From positions 930,001-994,000 of the forward strand of contig NC_009445.1 of assembly GCF_000026145.1 (NCBI RefSeq): 64,000 nt of DNA, in the 5' to 3' direction. Under the pieces are notes generated by a model. The model was given only the letters and a program-made list of their open reading frames with translations, searched no databases and was not told where the DNA came from. This document shows, piece after piece, positions 28,900 to 38,156 of this stretch (its first letter is position 1; each line of letters opens with the position of its first letter). The translations under genes and the position numbers were made by a program. This DNA comes from Bradyrhizobium sp. ORS 278. Its GTDB lineage: Bacteria > Pseudomonadota > Alphaproteobacteria > Rhizobiales > Xanthobacteraceae.

Positions 28900-31134
28900 A
28901 TGAAACGACTCAGAGCAGTGCCACGGTGGTTCGCGCGCAGGTTCGGCTACGCGCGCGCGATCTGCCTGTTGTTGCTCGTCGGCTTTGCCGCACTACGGGG
29001 GTCCGATCCTGCTCCATTGCAGGAGTTGCGCCTGCGTACCTTCGACAATTTCCAGGCCTTCAGTCCGCGTGTGAAGAGCGTTCGCCCGGTCACGATCGTC
29101 GATATCGACGAGAAGAGCGTCGCTGATCCCAAGCTCGGGCAATGGCCATGGCCGCGCACGCGGATCGCGGAGATCATCGACAGGCTGACGCGGCTCGGTG
29201 CCGTTGTCATTGCCTTCGACGTCGTGTTCGCGGAGCCTGATCGGCTGAACCCGGCGATTGCGGCCGAGACCTTTCCGAACCTCGATGAAGCGACGCGCGA
29301 AAAGCTGAGGTTGTTGCCTTCCAATGATCAGGTGCTTGCCGATGCCTTGCGTCGGTCGCGCATCGTCCTTGGCGAAACGGGCAGCAACGAGGTGCGTGCC
29401 GAACTCGACAAGACCCTGCCGGTCACGGGCGTCGCCACGATCGGCCCGCCTGCCGATGACTTCATGGAGAGCTACTCGGGGCTGCTGCGCAACGTTGCGG
29501 TGATCGAGCACGCCGCGTCCGGACGCGGGCTGTTCACGATCCCACCTGAGCGCGACGGCATCATCCGCCGCGTCCCGATGATCCTGCAGGCGCAGGACAC
29601 CACGATGCTCTCGCTCAGCTTCGAGATGCTCCGCGTGGTGACCGGTGCGGACACGGTGCTCATCAGGACTGATATGGGTGGCATCACCGGCCTTCGCCTC
29701 GGCGGATTCGAGATCCCCACGGACCGCCGAGGCAGAATCTGGGTTCACTATGCTGACCATGATCCATCGATCTACGTGTCGGCCATCGACGTGCTCGAGG
29801 GGCGCGTGCCGCCGGAGAAGATCGCGAGGAAGCTGGTCCTGATCGGACCGTCCGCGATCGGCCTGAACGATATCAAGACGACGCCGGTCAATCCGACCAT
29901 GCCGGGTGTGGAAGTGCATGCCCAGGTCCTCGAGACGGTCCTCACGAACTCGATCCTATCCCCGCCATTCTGGGGGCTTTCGGCCGAGTTCTTCGCGGCG
30001 GTGATTCTGGGTCTGCTCGTGATCGTGTTCGCGCCACAGCTCGGCGCTGTCACTCTCGTGCTCGTCGGAGGTCTGTTCGCCAGCGCGCTGTTCGGCGTGT
30101 CCTGGTACGCTTACACCCAGCACCGATTGCTGCTCGACTTCACCTATCCGATGGTGTCGACCACAGCGATCTATCTGACGCTGATCTTCGCGAGCTTCGT
30201 GCGCGAGCAGAGCCAGCGCCGGCAGATCCGCTCGGCGTTCGGACAATATCTGTCGCCGGCGCTGGTCGAGCAGCTCGCGCATTCGCCGGAGAAGCTGGTG
30301 CTCGGCGGCGAGGAGCGCGAGATGACGATCATGTTCTCCGACGTCCGCGGCTTCACGACGATCTCGGAGAGCTACAAGCACGATCCGCAGGGCCTCACGA
30401 AGCTGATGAACCGCTTCCTCACCCCGCTGACCAACGCGATCCTGGCTCGCAAGGGCACCATCGACAAATACATGGGCGACGCCATCATGGCGTTCTGGAA
30501 TGCGCCACTCGACGACATAGGTCATCATCGCAACGCCTGCGAGGCCGCCCTCGACATGCTCGATCGGGTCGATGAACTGAATCGGGCGCGCGAGCAGGAA
30601 GCGAAGGACGGCGGCCATGTCTATATTCCGATCAATATCGGCATCGGTCTCAACACGGGCATCTGCGTGGTCGGCAACCTCGGTTCGGATCAGCGCTTCG
30701 ACTATTCGGTGCTGGGTGACAGCGTCAACCTCGCGTCGCGGCTCGAGGGGCAATCCAAGGAGTACGGTTTTTCAATCATCGTTGGCTCGCAGACCGCGCT
30801 CGCGGTGAAGGACAAGCTCGCAATCCTCGAGCTCGACTTCATCATGGTGAAAGGCAAGACCGAGCCGGAGGTGATCTATGCCATCGCCGGCCGCGAGGAC
30901 GTGATGTATTCCGAGCGCTTCCAGCTGTTGCGCAACCTCACGATCGAGATGCTCGCCGCCTATCGCGGCCGCGACTGGGACGAGGCGCTGGCGGCGATCG
31001 CGCGCGGCCGCAAGAAGGACGAGGCGAAGGAACTGGCGAAACTGTTCGATCTCTACGAGGCGCGGATCCGCGACTATCAGCAGAACCCTCCGCCGCCTGA
31101 CTGGAACGGCGCCCACGCGCTGACGTCGAAGTAG
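28900..31134 (+). CDS. CHASE2-domain class III adenylate/guanylate cyclase
   Basis: 744-aa membrane cyclase. A first membrane segment is at residues 18-35. A CHASE2 sensor domain faces the periplasm (about 40-350), followed by three spans (about 355-430). The cyclase domain has metal Asp residues in MFSDVRGFTTISE (near 480) and KYMGDAIMAFW (near 523), with the Lys there favouring ATP. LGDSVNLASRLEG (605-617) holds the transition-state Asn and Arg. It therefore appears catalytically complete and probably makes cAMP. It begins 106 bases after the adhesin stop, so co-transcription is plausible. Confidence 0.9.
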   Translation: MKRLRAVPRWFARRFGYARAICLLLLVGFAALRGSDPAPLQELRLRTFDNFQAFSPRVKSVRPVTIVDIDEKSVADPKLGQWPWPRTRIAEIIDRLTRLGAVVIAFDVVFAEPDRLNPAIAAETFPNLDEATREKLRLLPSNDQVLADALRRSRIVLGETGSNEVRAELDKTLPVTGVATIGPPADDFMESYSGLLRNVAVIEHAASGRGLFTIPPERDGIIRRVPMILQAQDTTMLSLSFEMLRVVTGADTVLIRTDMGGITGLRLGGFEIPTDRRGRIWVHYADHDPSIYVSAIDVLEGRVPPEKIARKLVLIGPSAIGLNDIKTTPVNPTMPGVEVHAQVLETVLTNSILSPPFWGLSAEFFAAVILGLLVIVFAPQLGAVTLVLVGGLFASALFGVSWYAYTQHRLLLDFTYPMVSTTAIYLTLIFASFVREQSQRRQIRSAFGQYLSPALVEQLAHSPEKLVLGGEEREMTIMFSDVRGFTTISESYKHDPQGLTKLMNRFLTPLTNAILARKGTIDKYMGDAIMAFWNAPLDDIGHHRNACEAALDMLDRVDELNRAREQEAKDGGHVYIPINIGIGLNTGICVVGNLGSDQRFDYSVLGDSVNLASRLEGQSKEYGFSIIVGSQTALAVKDKLAILELDFIMVKGKTEPEVIYAIAGREDVMYSERFQLLRNLTIEMLAAYRGRDWDEALAAIARGRKKDEAKELAKLFDLYEARIRDYQQNPPPPDWNGAHALTSK

Positions 31135-31140
31135 TTGCCG

Positions 31141-31244
31141 GTAGGGTGGGCAAAGCGGCGCCGCAGGCGACGCGTGCCCACCGCGATGTATTGACGGTGC
31201 GGATGGACGGTGGGCACGGCGCTGCGCGCCTTTGCCCACCCTAC
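31141..31244. repeat. palindromic intergenic element, family F
   Basis: Perfect 15-base terminal inverted repeats GTAGGGTGGGCAAAG (31141-31155) and its complement (31230-31244), with inner matching cgtgcccacc/ggtgggcacg. It lies six bases after the cyclase stop and could act as a hairpin terminator. A diverged copy is at 49289-49437. Confidence 0.8.
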
Positions 31245-31284
31245 GATTTGTCGTTGTGGCAGGCTGGACGACACACCAATGGTG

Positions 31285-31407
31285 TCATCCCGGCGAACGC
31301 CGGGATCCATAGCCACCGGCTTTGATTGGTGGCCGCGCTGGTCGTGGCATTAGCCAGCCCGCCAACCGCCGCCGCGGAATATGGGTCCCGGCTCGAGGCC
31401 GGAACGA
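31285..31407. repeat. palindromic intergenic element, family A
   Basis: Starts gtcatcccggcgaacgccgg and ends gtcccggctcgaggccgg followed by aacgac. It lies between the cyclase gene and the convergent substrate-binding protein gene. Confidence 0.75.
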
Positions 31408-31414
31408 CGGTTCA

Positions 31415-33010
31415 CTACTCCGCCCCGATCGTCGTCAGGTCCTGGAACCAGTGCTGGGCCTGGACGAATGTCTTCACCTTCGGCGACAGCGCGTGCGGAT
31501 TGGTGTCGTGCACGACCCAGACCAGCACGGCATCATCGACGACAGCCGCATGCGCCTGCGCGATCAGCTCGTCCTGCTTGGCGGGATCGAACGTCTGCTT
31601 CGCCTCGGCGATCAGCGCATCGACCTTCGGGTTCTTGTAGCCACCCCAGTTGACGCCTGTCGGCGCGATCTGGTCGGAGGCGAAGAAGCGCACGATGGCG
31701 TAGAGCGGATCGGACGTGACATAGGCGATGTTGTTGGCGGTGATGCCGGCGTTCATCTCGTCCGCCGCGCCCTTGCGCCAGTGCGTGTACAGCGTCTCCA
31801 GCTCGACGACCTTGAAGTCGATGTCGATGCCGATCTCCTTGAAGCTCTGCTGCAGGAACTCGTTCATCGGCAGCGACAGCATCTGCCCGGTGCCGCCCTG
31901 CGCGATGATGAAGGTGGTCTTCAGCGGCTTGGCCGGCGAGTAGCCGGCTTCCTCGACCAGCTTCTTGGCCGCAGCGAGATCATATTTCAGCTCGAAGGTC
32001 GGCTTGCCGAACCACGGGCTCGACGGGTCGACCTGGCCCTTGGCCGGCTTGGCGAGACCGTTCATCAGGCCGACGACCTCGTCGCGGTTGATCGCGAGGT
32101 TGAGGGCCTTGCGGAGGCGGATGTCGGTCCAGGGCGAGCCTGGAAGAACGCTGAGATGGTAGTTCCAGACATGCGGCGTGACGTTGTCGACGAGCTTCAT
32201 GCCGGCGGCCTTGAGCTGCGGCACGGCGTCCGGCGCGGGGGTCTCGATCAGATCGACCTGGCCGGCGAGCAGCGCGTTGGTACGCGTCAGCGCTTCCGGC
32301 ATCGGCACCAGCACCAGCTTGTCCGTCTTCGGGATCCGGTCCTTGTTCCAATATTCGGAATTCCTTGACAGTTCCGCGAGCTCGCGCGGCACCAGTCTGG
32401 TCAGCTTGAACGGGCCGGTGCCCGAGGGCTGGCTGGCGAACTTGTCCCAGTCCTTGCCGAGCTTCTCATACTGCGCCGGGCTCGAAATCAGGAACCACAG
32501 CATCTGATAAGGAAAGAACGAGTCGACCGTCTTGGTCGTGATCTCCACGGTGGAGTCGTCGATCTTGGCGTAGCTCGCGACCGAGGGCAGCCGCGTCTTG
32601 ACCTGTGCGCTCTGCCGCTTGTCGAACTGCGGTGCCTTATCGTTGAGCACCTTGTCCAGATTCCAGATCACTGCGTCGGCATTGAAGTCGCTGCCGTCGT
32701 GGAACTTGACGCCCTTGCGCAAGGTGAAGCGCCACTTCTTCTTGTCGGCGTCGTCGACCTTCCACTCGGTGGCGAGGCCGGGGATCAGCTTGCCGGGCTT
32801 GTCGGCGACGCTCATGTCCCACGCGACAAGCGGATCGTAGATCGTGTAGCCGGTAAACTGATAGGCGCCGGCGCCGCGGTCGGGCTGGCCTGTCGTGAGC
32901 GGGATGTCGGCCATCGAGATGCCGTAGCGCAGAACAGTTTCGGCGCGGGCCGCAACGGCTGAAAGGCCGAGCGCAAGAGCGGCGGCGAGCAAGGACAATT
33001 TCATACGCAT
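31415..33010 (-). CDS. ABC importer substrate-binding protein, family 5 (first paralogue)
   Basis: 531-aa periplasmic solute-binding protein with a Sec signal peptide (MRMKLSLLAAALALGLSAVAARA). Family-5 blocks include WRFTLRKGVKFHDGSDFNADAVIWNLDKVL, PSGTGPFKLTRLVPRELAELS and DIRLRKALNLAINRDEVVGLMNGL. It is divergent from a closely related SBP gene that opens the importer operon, so both probably feed the same permease. Start 33010 has GGAG ten bases upstream; the in-frame ATG at 33004 is an alternative. Confidence 0.9.
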   Translation of the reverse strand: MRMKLSLLAAALALGLSAVAARAETVLRYGISMADIPLTTGQPDRGAGAYQFTGYTIYDPLVAWDMSVADKPGKLIPGLATEWKVDDADKKKWRFTLRKGVKFHDGSDFNADAVIWNLDKVLNDKAPQFDKRQSAQVKTRLPSVASYAKIDDSTVEITTKTVDSFFPYQMLWFLISSPAQYEKLGKDWDKFASQPSGTGPFKLTRLVPRELAELSRNSEYWNKDRIPKTDKLVLVPMPEALTRTNALLAGQVDLIETPAPDAVPQLKAAGMKLVDNVTPHVWNYHLSVLPGSPWTDIRLRKALNLAINRDEVVGLMNGLAKPAKGQVDPSSPWFGKPTFELKYDLAAAKKLVEEAGYSPAKPLKTTFIIAQGGTGQMLSLPMNEFLQQSFKEIGIDIDFKVVELETLYTHWRKGAADEMNAGITANNIAYVTSDPLYAIVRFFASDQIAPTGVNWGGYKNPKVDALIAEAKQTFDPAKQDELIAQAHAAVVDDAVLVWVVHDTNPHALSPKVKTFVQAQHWFQDLTTIGAE

Positions 33011-33204
33011 CAGGGTGAAGCTCCGTGGAAACCGGATCAAATTCGATGAGCCAAACCTGCAATCCGGGTGCCAAGCCCCGCGGGATCGTTTGAGCACAAA
33101 CGGTTGTGACCACGCGTCGCAGGCGTGCGATCGGGAGCATCCCTGGCATAGGCGTTGCATACTGCTGCCCAGAATTTAGCCAGCCGATATCGGAGATCTT
33201 GATC

Positions 33205-34878
33205 GTGCTTTTGCGTCTTGCGCCCTCAGTGACGAAGCGCGCGGCCATTGGGGCCGCGATGATGACGAGCGCCGCCATCCTCATGCTGCCGGCGACGGCC
33301 GGCGCGGAGAGCGTGCTGCGCATCGGCATGACCGCGGCGGACATTCCGCGCACGCTCGGCCAGCCCGACCAGGGTTTCGAGGGCAACCGCTTCACCGGTC
33401 TCACGATGTACGACGCGCTCACGATGTGGGACCTGTCGTCGGCGGACAAGCCGAGCGTCGTCATTCCCGGCCTCGCGACCGAGTGGAAGGTTGACGAGTC
33501 CGACAAGACCAAATGGACCTTCAAGCTGCGTCCCGGCGTCACCTTCCATGATGGCGCGCCGTTCAATGCCGACGCCGTGGTGTGGAACGTCGAGAAGGTG
33601 CTCAAGCAGGACGCGCCGCAATTCGATCCGAGTCAGGTCGGCGTCACGGCCTCGCGCATGCCGACGCTGGCGTCGGCGCGCAAGATCGACGATCTCACCG
33701 TCGAGCTCGTGACCAAGGAGCCGGACAGTTTCCTGCCGATCAATCTCACCAACCTGTTCATGGCGAGCCCGGCGAAGTGGCAGAAGCTCTATGAATCCGC
33801 GACCGGCGCCGATGACAAGGCGAAGTCGCAGGCCGCGTGGGCGGCGTTCGCCAAGGACGCCTCGGGCACCGGCCCGTGGAAGATGAGCAAGTTCACGCCG
33901 CGCGAGCGGCTGGAGCTCGTCAAGAACGAGGCCTATTGGGACAAGGCGCGCGTGCCCAAGGCCGACAAGATGATCCTGCTGCCGATGCCCGAAGCCAATG
34001 CGCGCACCGCGGCCCTGCTGTCGGGACAGGTCGACTGGGTCGAGGCGCCGGCGCCGGATGCGCTGCCGGAGATCAAGCAGCGCGGCTTCAAGCTCTACGC
34101 CAATGAGCAGCCGCATGTCTGGCCCTGGCAGTTCTCGCGCGTCGAGGGCTCGCCCTGGAACGACATCCGCGTGCGCAAGGCCGCCAATCTCTGCATCGAT
34201 CGCGAGGGGCTGCGCGACGGTCTGCTGGCCGGACTGATGGTGCCGGCGACCGGCACCTTCGAGAAGGGCCATCCCTGGCGCGGCAACGTCACCTTCGAGA
34301 TCAAGTATGACAAGGCCGCCGCGCAGAAGCTGATGCAGGAGGCCGGCTACGGCCCGAACAAGAAGCTCGAGGTGAAGACGCAGACCTCGGCCTCCGGCTC
34401 GGGCCAGATGCAGCCGCTGCCGATGAACGAATATCTGCAGCAGGCGCTGGCGGAGTGCTATTTCGACGTCAAGCTCGATGTCATCGAGTGGAACACGCTG
34501 TTCACCAACTGGCGCCGCGGCGCCAAGGATGCGTCGGCGAACGGCGCCAATGCCACCAACGTCACCTATGCGGCGATGGACCCGTTCTTCGCGCTGGTGC
34601 GCTTCCTGCAGTCGTCGATGGCGCCGCCGGTGTCGAACAATTGGGGCTTCATCAACAATCCGAAGTTCGATGAGCTGGTGAAGAAGGCGCGCCAGACCTT
34701 CGACCCCGCCGAGCGCGACAAGGCGCTGGCCGAGCTGCATGCCGCGTCGGTGGATGACGCCGCGTTCCTCTACGTCGCCCACGACGTCGGCCCGCGCGCG
34801 ATGAGCCCGAAGGTGAAGGGCGTGGTGCAGCCGAAGAGCTGGTTCATCGACTTCTCGCCGATCTCGGTGGAGCCGTAA
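33205..34878 (+). CDS. ABC importer substrate-binding protein, family 5 (second paralogue)
   Basis: 557-aa SBP opening the second importer operon. The N-terminus VLLRLAPSVTKRAAIGAAMMTSAAILMLPATAGA reads as a signal peptide. The body parallels the divergent paralogue block by block (FKLRPGVTFHDGAPFNADAVVWNVEKVL, SGTGPWKMSKFTPRERLELVKNEAYW). I choose a GTG start at 33205, with CGGAG six to seven bases upstream, over ATG 33106, which would add 33 residues before the signal peptide. Confidence 0.88.
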   Translation: MLLRLAPSVTKRAAIGAAMMTSAAILMLPATAGAESVLRIGMTAADIPRTLGQPDQGFEGNRFTGLTMYDALTMWDLSSADKPSVVIPGLATEWKVDESDKTKWTFKLRPGVTFHDGAPFNADAVVWNVEKVLKQDAPQFDPSQVGVTASRMPTLASARKIDDLTVELVTKEPDSFLPINLTNLFMASPAKWQKLYESATGADDKAKSQAAWAAFAKDASGTGPWKMSKFTPRERLELVKNEAYWDKARVPKADKMILLPMPEANARTAALLSGQVDWVEAPAPDALPEIKQRGFKLYANEQPHVWPWQFSRVEGSPWNDIRVRKAANLCIDREGLRDGLLAGLMVPATGTFEKGHPWRGNVTFEIKYDKAAAQKLMQEAGYGPNKKLEVKTQTSASGSGQMQPLPMNEYLQQALAECYFDVKLDVIEWNTLFTNWRRGAKDASANGANATNVTYAAMDPFFALVRFLQSSMAPPVSNNWGFINNPKFDELVKKARQTFDPAERDKALAELHAASVDDAAFLYVAHDVGPRAMSPKVKGVVQPKSWFIDFSPISVEP

Positions 34879-34896
34879 GGCTCCATCCTCCACTCG

Positions 34897-34984
34897 TCGT
34901 CATGGCCGGGCTTGACCCGGCCATCCATCTTTGACCCGTGGAGGAGACCGCGTGGATGCCCGGGTCAAGCCCGGGCATGACGAC
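34897..34984. repeat. palindromic intergenic element, family B
   Basis: Opens gtcatggccgggcttgaccc and closes gggtcaagcccgggcatgac, near-perfect inverted ends around a 30-base interior. It sits between the SBP and permease genes of one operon. Confidence 0.8.
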
Positions 34985-35008
34985 CGATAGACCCTCAAAA
35001 GGTGACTC

Positions 35009-35962
35009 GTGCTCTCTTATGCTGCCAGGCGGATGGTCTATGCGATTCCGATCATCATCGGCGTCGCGCTGGTCTGCTTCATGCTGGTTCACATCACGCC
35101 CGGCGATCCGCTCGTCGCGGTGCTGCCGGCCGACGCGTCGCAGGAGCTGGCGCAGCAGCTGCGCGTGGCCTATGGCTTCGACAAGCCGTTGCCGGTGCAG
35201 TTCGGGCTGTGGCTGTGGCGCGCGGTCAATGGCGATCTCGGCAGCTCGATCGCGACCGGCCGTCCCGTGCTCGCTGAAGTCCTGCGCGCTGTCGCCAACA
35301 CCGTGACGCTGGCGATTGCGGCGGCCATCATCGGCTTCTCGCTCGGCCTGTTCTTCGGCCTCGTCGCCGGCTACTTCCGCGACACCTGGGTCGACAAGGT
35401 CGCGACCTCGATCGCGATCGCCGGCGTGTCGCTGCCGCATTACTGGCTCGGCATGGTGCTGGTCATCATCTTCTCGGTCGAGCTGAACTGGCTGCCTGCG
35501 GTCGGCGCTGGTCCGTCCGGCTCGGGCGCCTGGGCGTGGGACTGGGCGCATTTGCGATTCCTCATCCTGCCGGCGATCACCACGTCGGTCATTCCGATGG
35601 GCATCGTCACCCGCACGGTCCGCGCGCTGACCGGCGACATCTTGAGCCAGGATTTCGTCGAGGCGTTGCGTGCGAAAGGACTGCGCGAGCGCCAAGTGTT
35701 CCGCCATGTGCTGAAGAACGCTGCGCCTACGGCGCTCGCAGTGATGGGCCTGCAGCTCGGCTACATGCTCGGCGGCTCGATCCTGATCGAGACGGTGTTC
35801 TCCTGGCCCGGCTCGGGCCTGCTGCTGAACTCCGCCATCTTCCAGCGCGACCTGCCGCTGCTGCAGGGGACGATCCTGGTGCTGGCGATGTTCTTCGTCA
35901 TCCTCAACCTCGTGGTCGACATCGCGCAGGCCGCGATCGATCCGCGCATCAAGCGGGGCTAG
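35009..35962 (+). CDS. Opp/Dpp-type ABC importer permease (OppB-like)
   Basis: 317-aa permease starting at GTG 35009. The family opening is RRMVYAIPIIIGVALVCFMLVHITPGDPLVAVLP. The usual six spans and EAA loop (QDFVEALRAKGLRERQVFRHVLKNAAPTALA) are present. It ends two bases before the next permease's ATG. It pairs with the following OppC-like subunit to form the channel. Confidence 0.92.
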   Translation: MLSYAARRMVYAIPIIIGVALVCFMLVHITPGDPLVAVLPADASQELAQQLRVAYGFDKPLPVQFGLWLWRAVNGDLGSSIATGRPVLAEVLRAVANTVTLAIAAAIIGFSLGLFFGLVAGYFRDTWVDKVATSIAIAGVSLPHYWLGMVLVIIFSVELNWLPAVGAGPSGSGAWAWDWAHLRFLILPAITTSVIPMGIVTRTVRALTGDILSQDFVEALRAKGLRERQVFRHVLKNAAPTALAVMGLQLGYMLGGSILIETVFSWPGSGLLLNSAIFQRDLPLLQGTILVLAMFFVILNLVVDIAQAAIDPRIKRG

Positions 35963-35964
35963 CG

Positions 35965-36867
35965 ATGAGCGTGAGTTCCCCGAGCGCGATCAACGAGGCT
36001 TCGCTGCAGTCCGCGCCGGCCGCGAAGGCGCGCGGCTATTGGGCGACCGTCGGCCGTCGCATCGTCCGTGACAAGGTCAGCATGGTCTGCGTCGCGATCC
36101 TGCTGCTGATCTTTCTCTCGGCATTGCTCGCGCCTTATCTGCATCTCGCCGATCCCTATCAGGGCTCGATGATCCGCCGCCTGCGCCACATCGGCACGCC
36201 GAACTATCCGCTCGGCACCGACGAACTCGGCCGCGACATGCTGGCGCGGCTGATCCATGGCGGAAGACTGTCGCTGCTGATCGGCATCTCGCCGGTTATC
36301 CTCGCCTTCGGAATCGGTACCATGCTCGGCCTCGTCGCGGGCTATGTCGGCGGCTGGGTCAACACCATGATCATGCGCACCATCGACGTGTTCTACGCGT
36401 TCCCTTCGGTGCTGCTGGCGATCGCGATCTCCGGCGCGCTCGGCGCCGGAATCACCAATTCCATCGTGTCGCTGACAATCGTGTTCGTGCCGCAGATAAC
36501 CCGCGTCGCCGAGAGTGTCACGACTGGCGTACGCAATCGCGATTTCGTCGAAGCAGCACGGGCGTCCGGTGCGAACGCATTCACCATTATGCGCGCGCAC
36601 ATGCTTGGCAACGTGCTCGGGCCGATTTTCGTTTACGCGACTGGTTTGATCTCGGTGTCGATGATCCTTGCTGCCGGCCTGTCGTTCCTCGGCCTCGGCA
36701 CCAAGCCACCTGAGCCGGAGTGGGGCCTGATGCTGAACACCTTGCGGACCGCGATCTACGTCAATCCGTGGGTGGCGGCGCTGCCGGGCGTGATGATCTT
36801 CGCGGTCTCGATCTGCTTCAACCTGCTGAGCGACGGCCTGCGCAGCGCGATGGATATCCGGAGCTGA
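35965..36867 (+). CDS. Opp/Dpp-type ABC importer permease (OppC-like)
   Basis: 300-aa permease starting MSVSSPSAINEASLQ. Diagnostic blocks are NYPLGTDELGRDMLARLIHGGRLSLLIG, the EAA loop NRDFVEAARASGANAFTIMRAHMLGN and LSFLGLGTKPPEPEWG near the C-terminus. Start 35965 follows directly on the OppB-like stop. The frame remains open upstream to 35536, but that part lies inside the OppB gene and is spurious. Confidence 0.92.
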   Translation: MSVSSPSAINEASLQSAPAAKARGYWATVGRRIVRDKVSMVCVAILLLIFLSALLAPYLHLADPYQGSMIRRLRHIGTPNYPLGTDELGRDMLARLIHGGRLSLLIGISPVILAFGIGTMLGLVAGYVGGWVNTMIMRTIDVFYAFPSVLLAIAISGALGAGITNSIVSLTIVFVPQITRVAESVTTGVRNRDFVEAARASGANAFTIMRAHMLGNVLGPIFVYATGLISVSMILAAGLSFLGLGTKPPEPEWGLMLNTLRTAIYVNPWVAALPGVMIFAVSICFNLLSDGLRSAMDIRS

Positions 36868-36916
36868 TGCTTGCGATGGTGATGTTGTCGAACAATTGCT
36901 CGGCATCGGCGCTGTA

Positions 36917-37049
36917 CCTCTCCCCTTGTGGGAGAGGTCGGATCGCATCGCCAGATGCAATCCGGGTGAGGGGTCTGTCTCCGCGGACACAGACCCCTCA
37001 TCCGTCGCGGACTGCGTCCGCGCCACCTTCTCCCACAAGGGGAGAAGGA
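36917..37049. repeat. palindromic intergenic element, family C
   Basis: Inverted ends cctctccccttgtgggagag (left) and cttctcccacaaggggagaa (right), each itself a small hairpin, with gggtgagggg/cccctcatcc inside. It sits inside the operon between permease and ATPase genes. A second copy is at 53229-53384. Confidence 0.8.
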
Positions 37050-37078
37050 GCCTGCGCAGCAGCAGCGAGATCACTATC

Positions 37079-38128
37079 ATGAACGAGCCTGCAGTTGTCA
37101 CCGGTCTCGCACCCATCGAAGACCTCGGCGGCAAGGCGCAGCCGCTGCTGCGCGTCGATGGGCTGACAAAGCATTTCCCCGTCCGCGGCGGGCTGTTCGG
37201 CGCGCGCAAAACGGTGCGGGCGGTCGATGACGTGTCGTTCAACATCGGCAAGGGCGAGACGGTCGGCATCGTCGGCGAGTCCGGCTGCGGCAAGTCGACG
37301 ACGGCGCGGCTGTTGATGCATCTGATGGAGCGCGATGCCGGCGAGATCATCTTCGACGGACGGCAGGTGGGCCACGAGATCAGTCTGCGCGAGCTGCGCC
37401 GCGGCATGCAGATGGTGTTCCAGGATTCCTATGCCTCACTCAATCCGCGGCTGACGATCGAGGAGTCGATCGCGTTCGGGCCGAAGGTGCACGGCATGGC
37501 GGATGGCGCGGCGCGTGCGCTGGCGCGCGAGCTGCTCGGCAAGGTCGGCCTGCGGCACGAGATCTTCGCCAACCGCTATCCGCACGAGATCTCCGGCGGA
37601 CAGCGCCAGCGCGTCAACATCGCTCGCGCGCTGGCCTTGTCGCCGCGGCTCGTCATTCTCGACGAGGCGGTCTCCGCGCTGGACAAATCGGTCGAGGCGC
37701 AGGTGCTGAACCTCTTGACGGACCTCAAGCGCGAGTTCGGCCTGACCTATCTGTTCATCAGCCACGACCTCAATGTCATCAACTACATCTCCGACCGCGT
37801 GCTGGTGATGTATCTCGGCGAAGTGGTCGAGCTCGGACCGGTCGAGCAGGTCTGGGCCAAGCCGGCGCATCCCTATACGCGCGCGCTGCTTGCTGCGATG
37901 CCGTCCTCCGATCCGGACCGGCGCACCGAGCAGCCGCCGCTGTCCGGCGATCCGCCGAACCCGATCGATCCGCCGTCGGGCTGTCGCTTCCACACCCGCT
38001 GCCCATTCGCCGAGGCGCCATGCGCGAATGTTGCGCCAAGATTGACGGAGCTGGATACAATGGGCCATCAGGCCGCCTGCCATATGGCGATATCAGGTTC
38101 GGGACACAGCCGAGCGCCGGCCGCCTGA
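37079..38128 (+). CDS. Opp/Dpp-type ABC importer ATPase (OppF-like)
   Basis: 349 aa. Walker A GESGCGKS is at 66-73, then VFQDSYASLNPR, HEISGGQRQRVNIARAL and LVILDEAVSALDKSVEAQ. The C-terminal Opp/Dpp extension GCRFHTRCPFAEAPC is present, with the Cys residues seen in DppF homologues that can hold an Fe-S cluster. Start ATG 37079 is chosen; the longer frame upstream runs through the family-C repeat. It is followed after 28 bases by a tiny gene and an amidase. Confidence 0.92.
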   Translation: MNEPAVVTGLAPIEDLGGKAQPLLRVDGLTKHFPVRGGLFGARKTVRAVDDVSFNIGKGETVGIVGESGCGKSTTARLLMHLMERDAGEIIFDGRQVGHEISLRELRRGMQMVFQDSYASLNPRLTIEESIAFGPKVHGMADGAARALARELLGKVGLRHEIFANRYPHEISGGQRQRVNIARALALSPRLVILDEAVSALDKSVEAQVLNLLTDLKREFGLTYLFISHDLNVINYISDRVLVMYLGEVVELGPVEQVWAKPAHPYTRALLAAMPSSDPDRRTEQPPLSGDPPNPIDPPSGCRFHTRCPFAEAPCANVAPRLTELDTMGHQAACHMAISGSGHSRAPAA

Positions 38129-38156
38129 GGGCAGACACCAGCAGCGAGAAACGTCA

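Noticed and set aside
36896..37078. N-terminal extension of the second OppF-like ATPase
   Set aside because: The upstream part of the frame runs through the family-C palindromic repeat, so the start is the later ATG at 37079.
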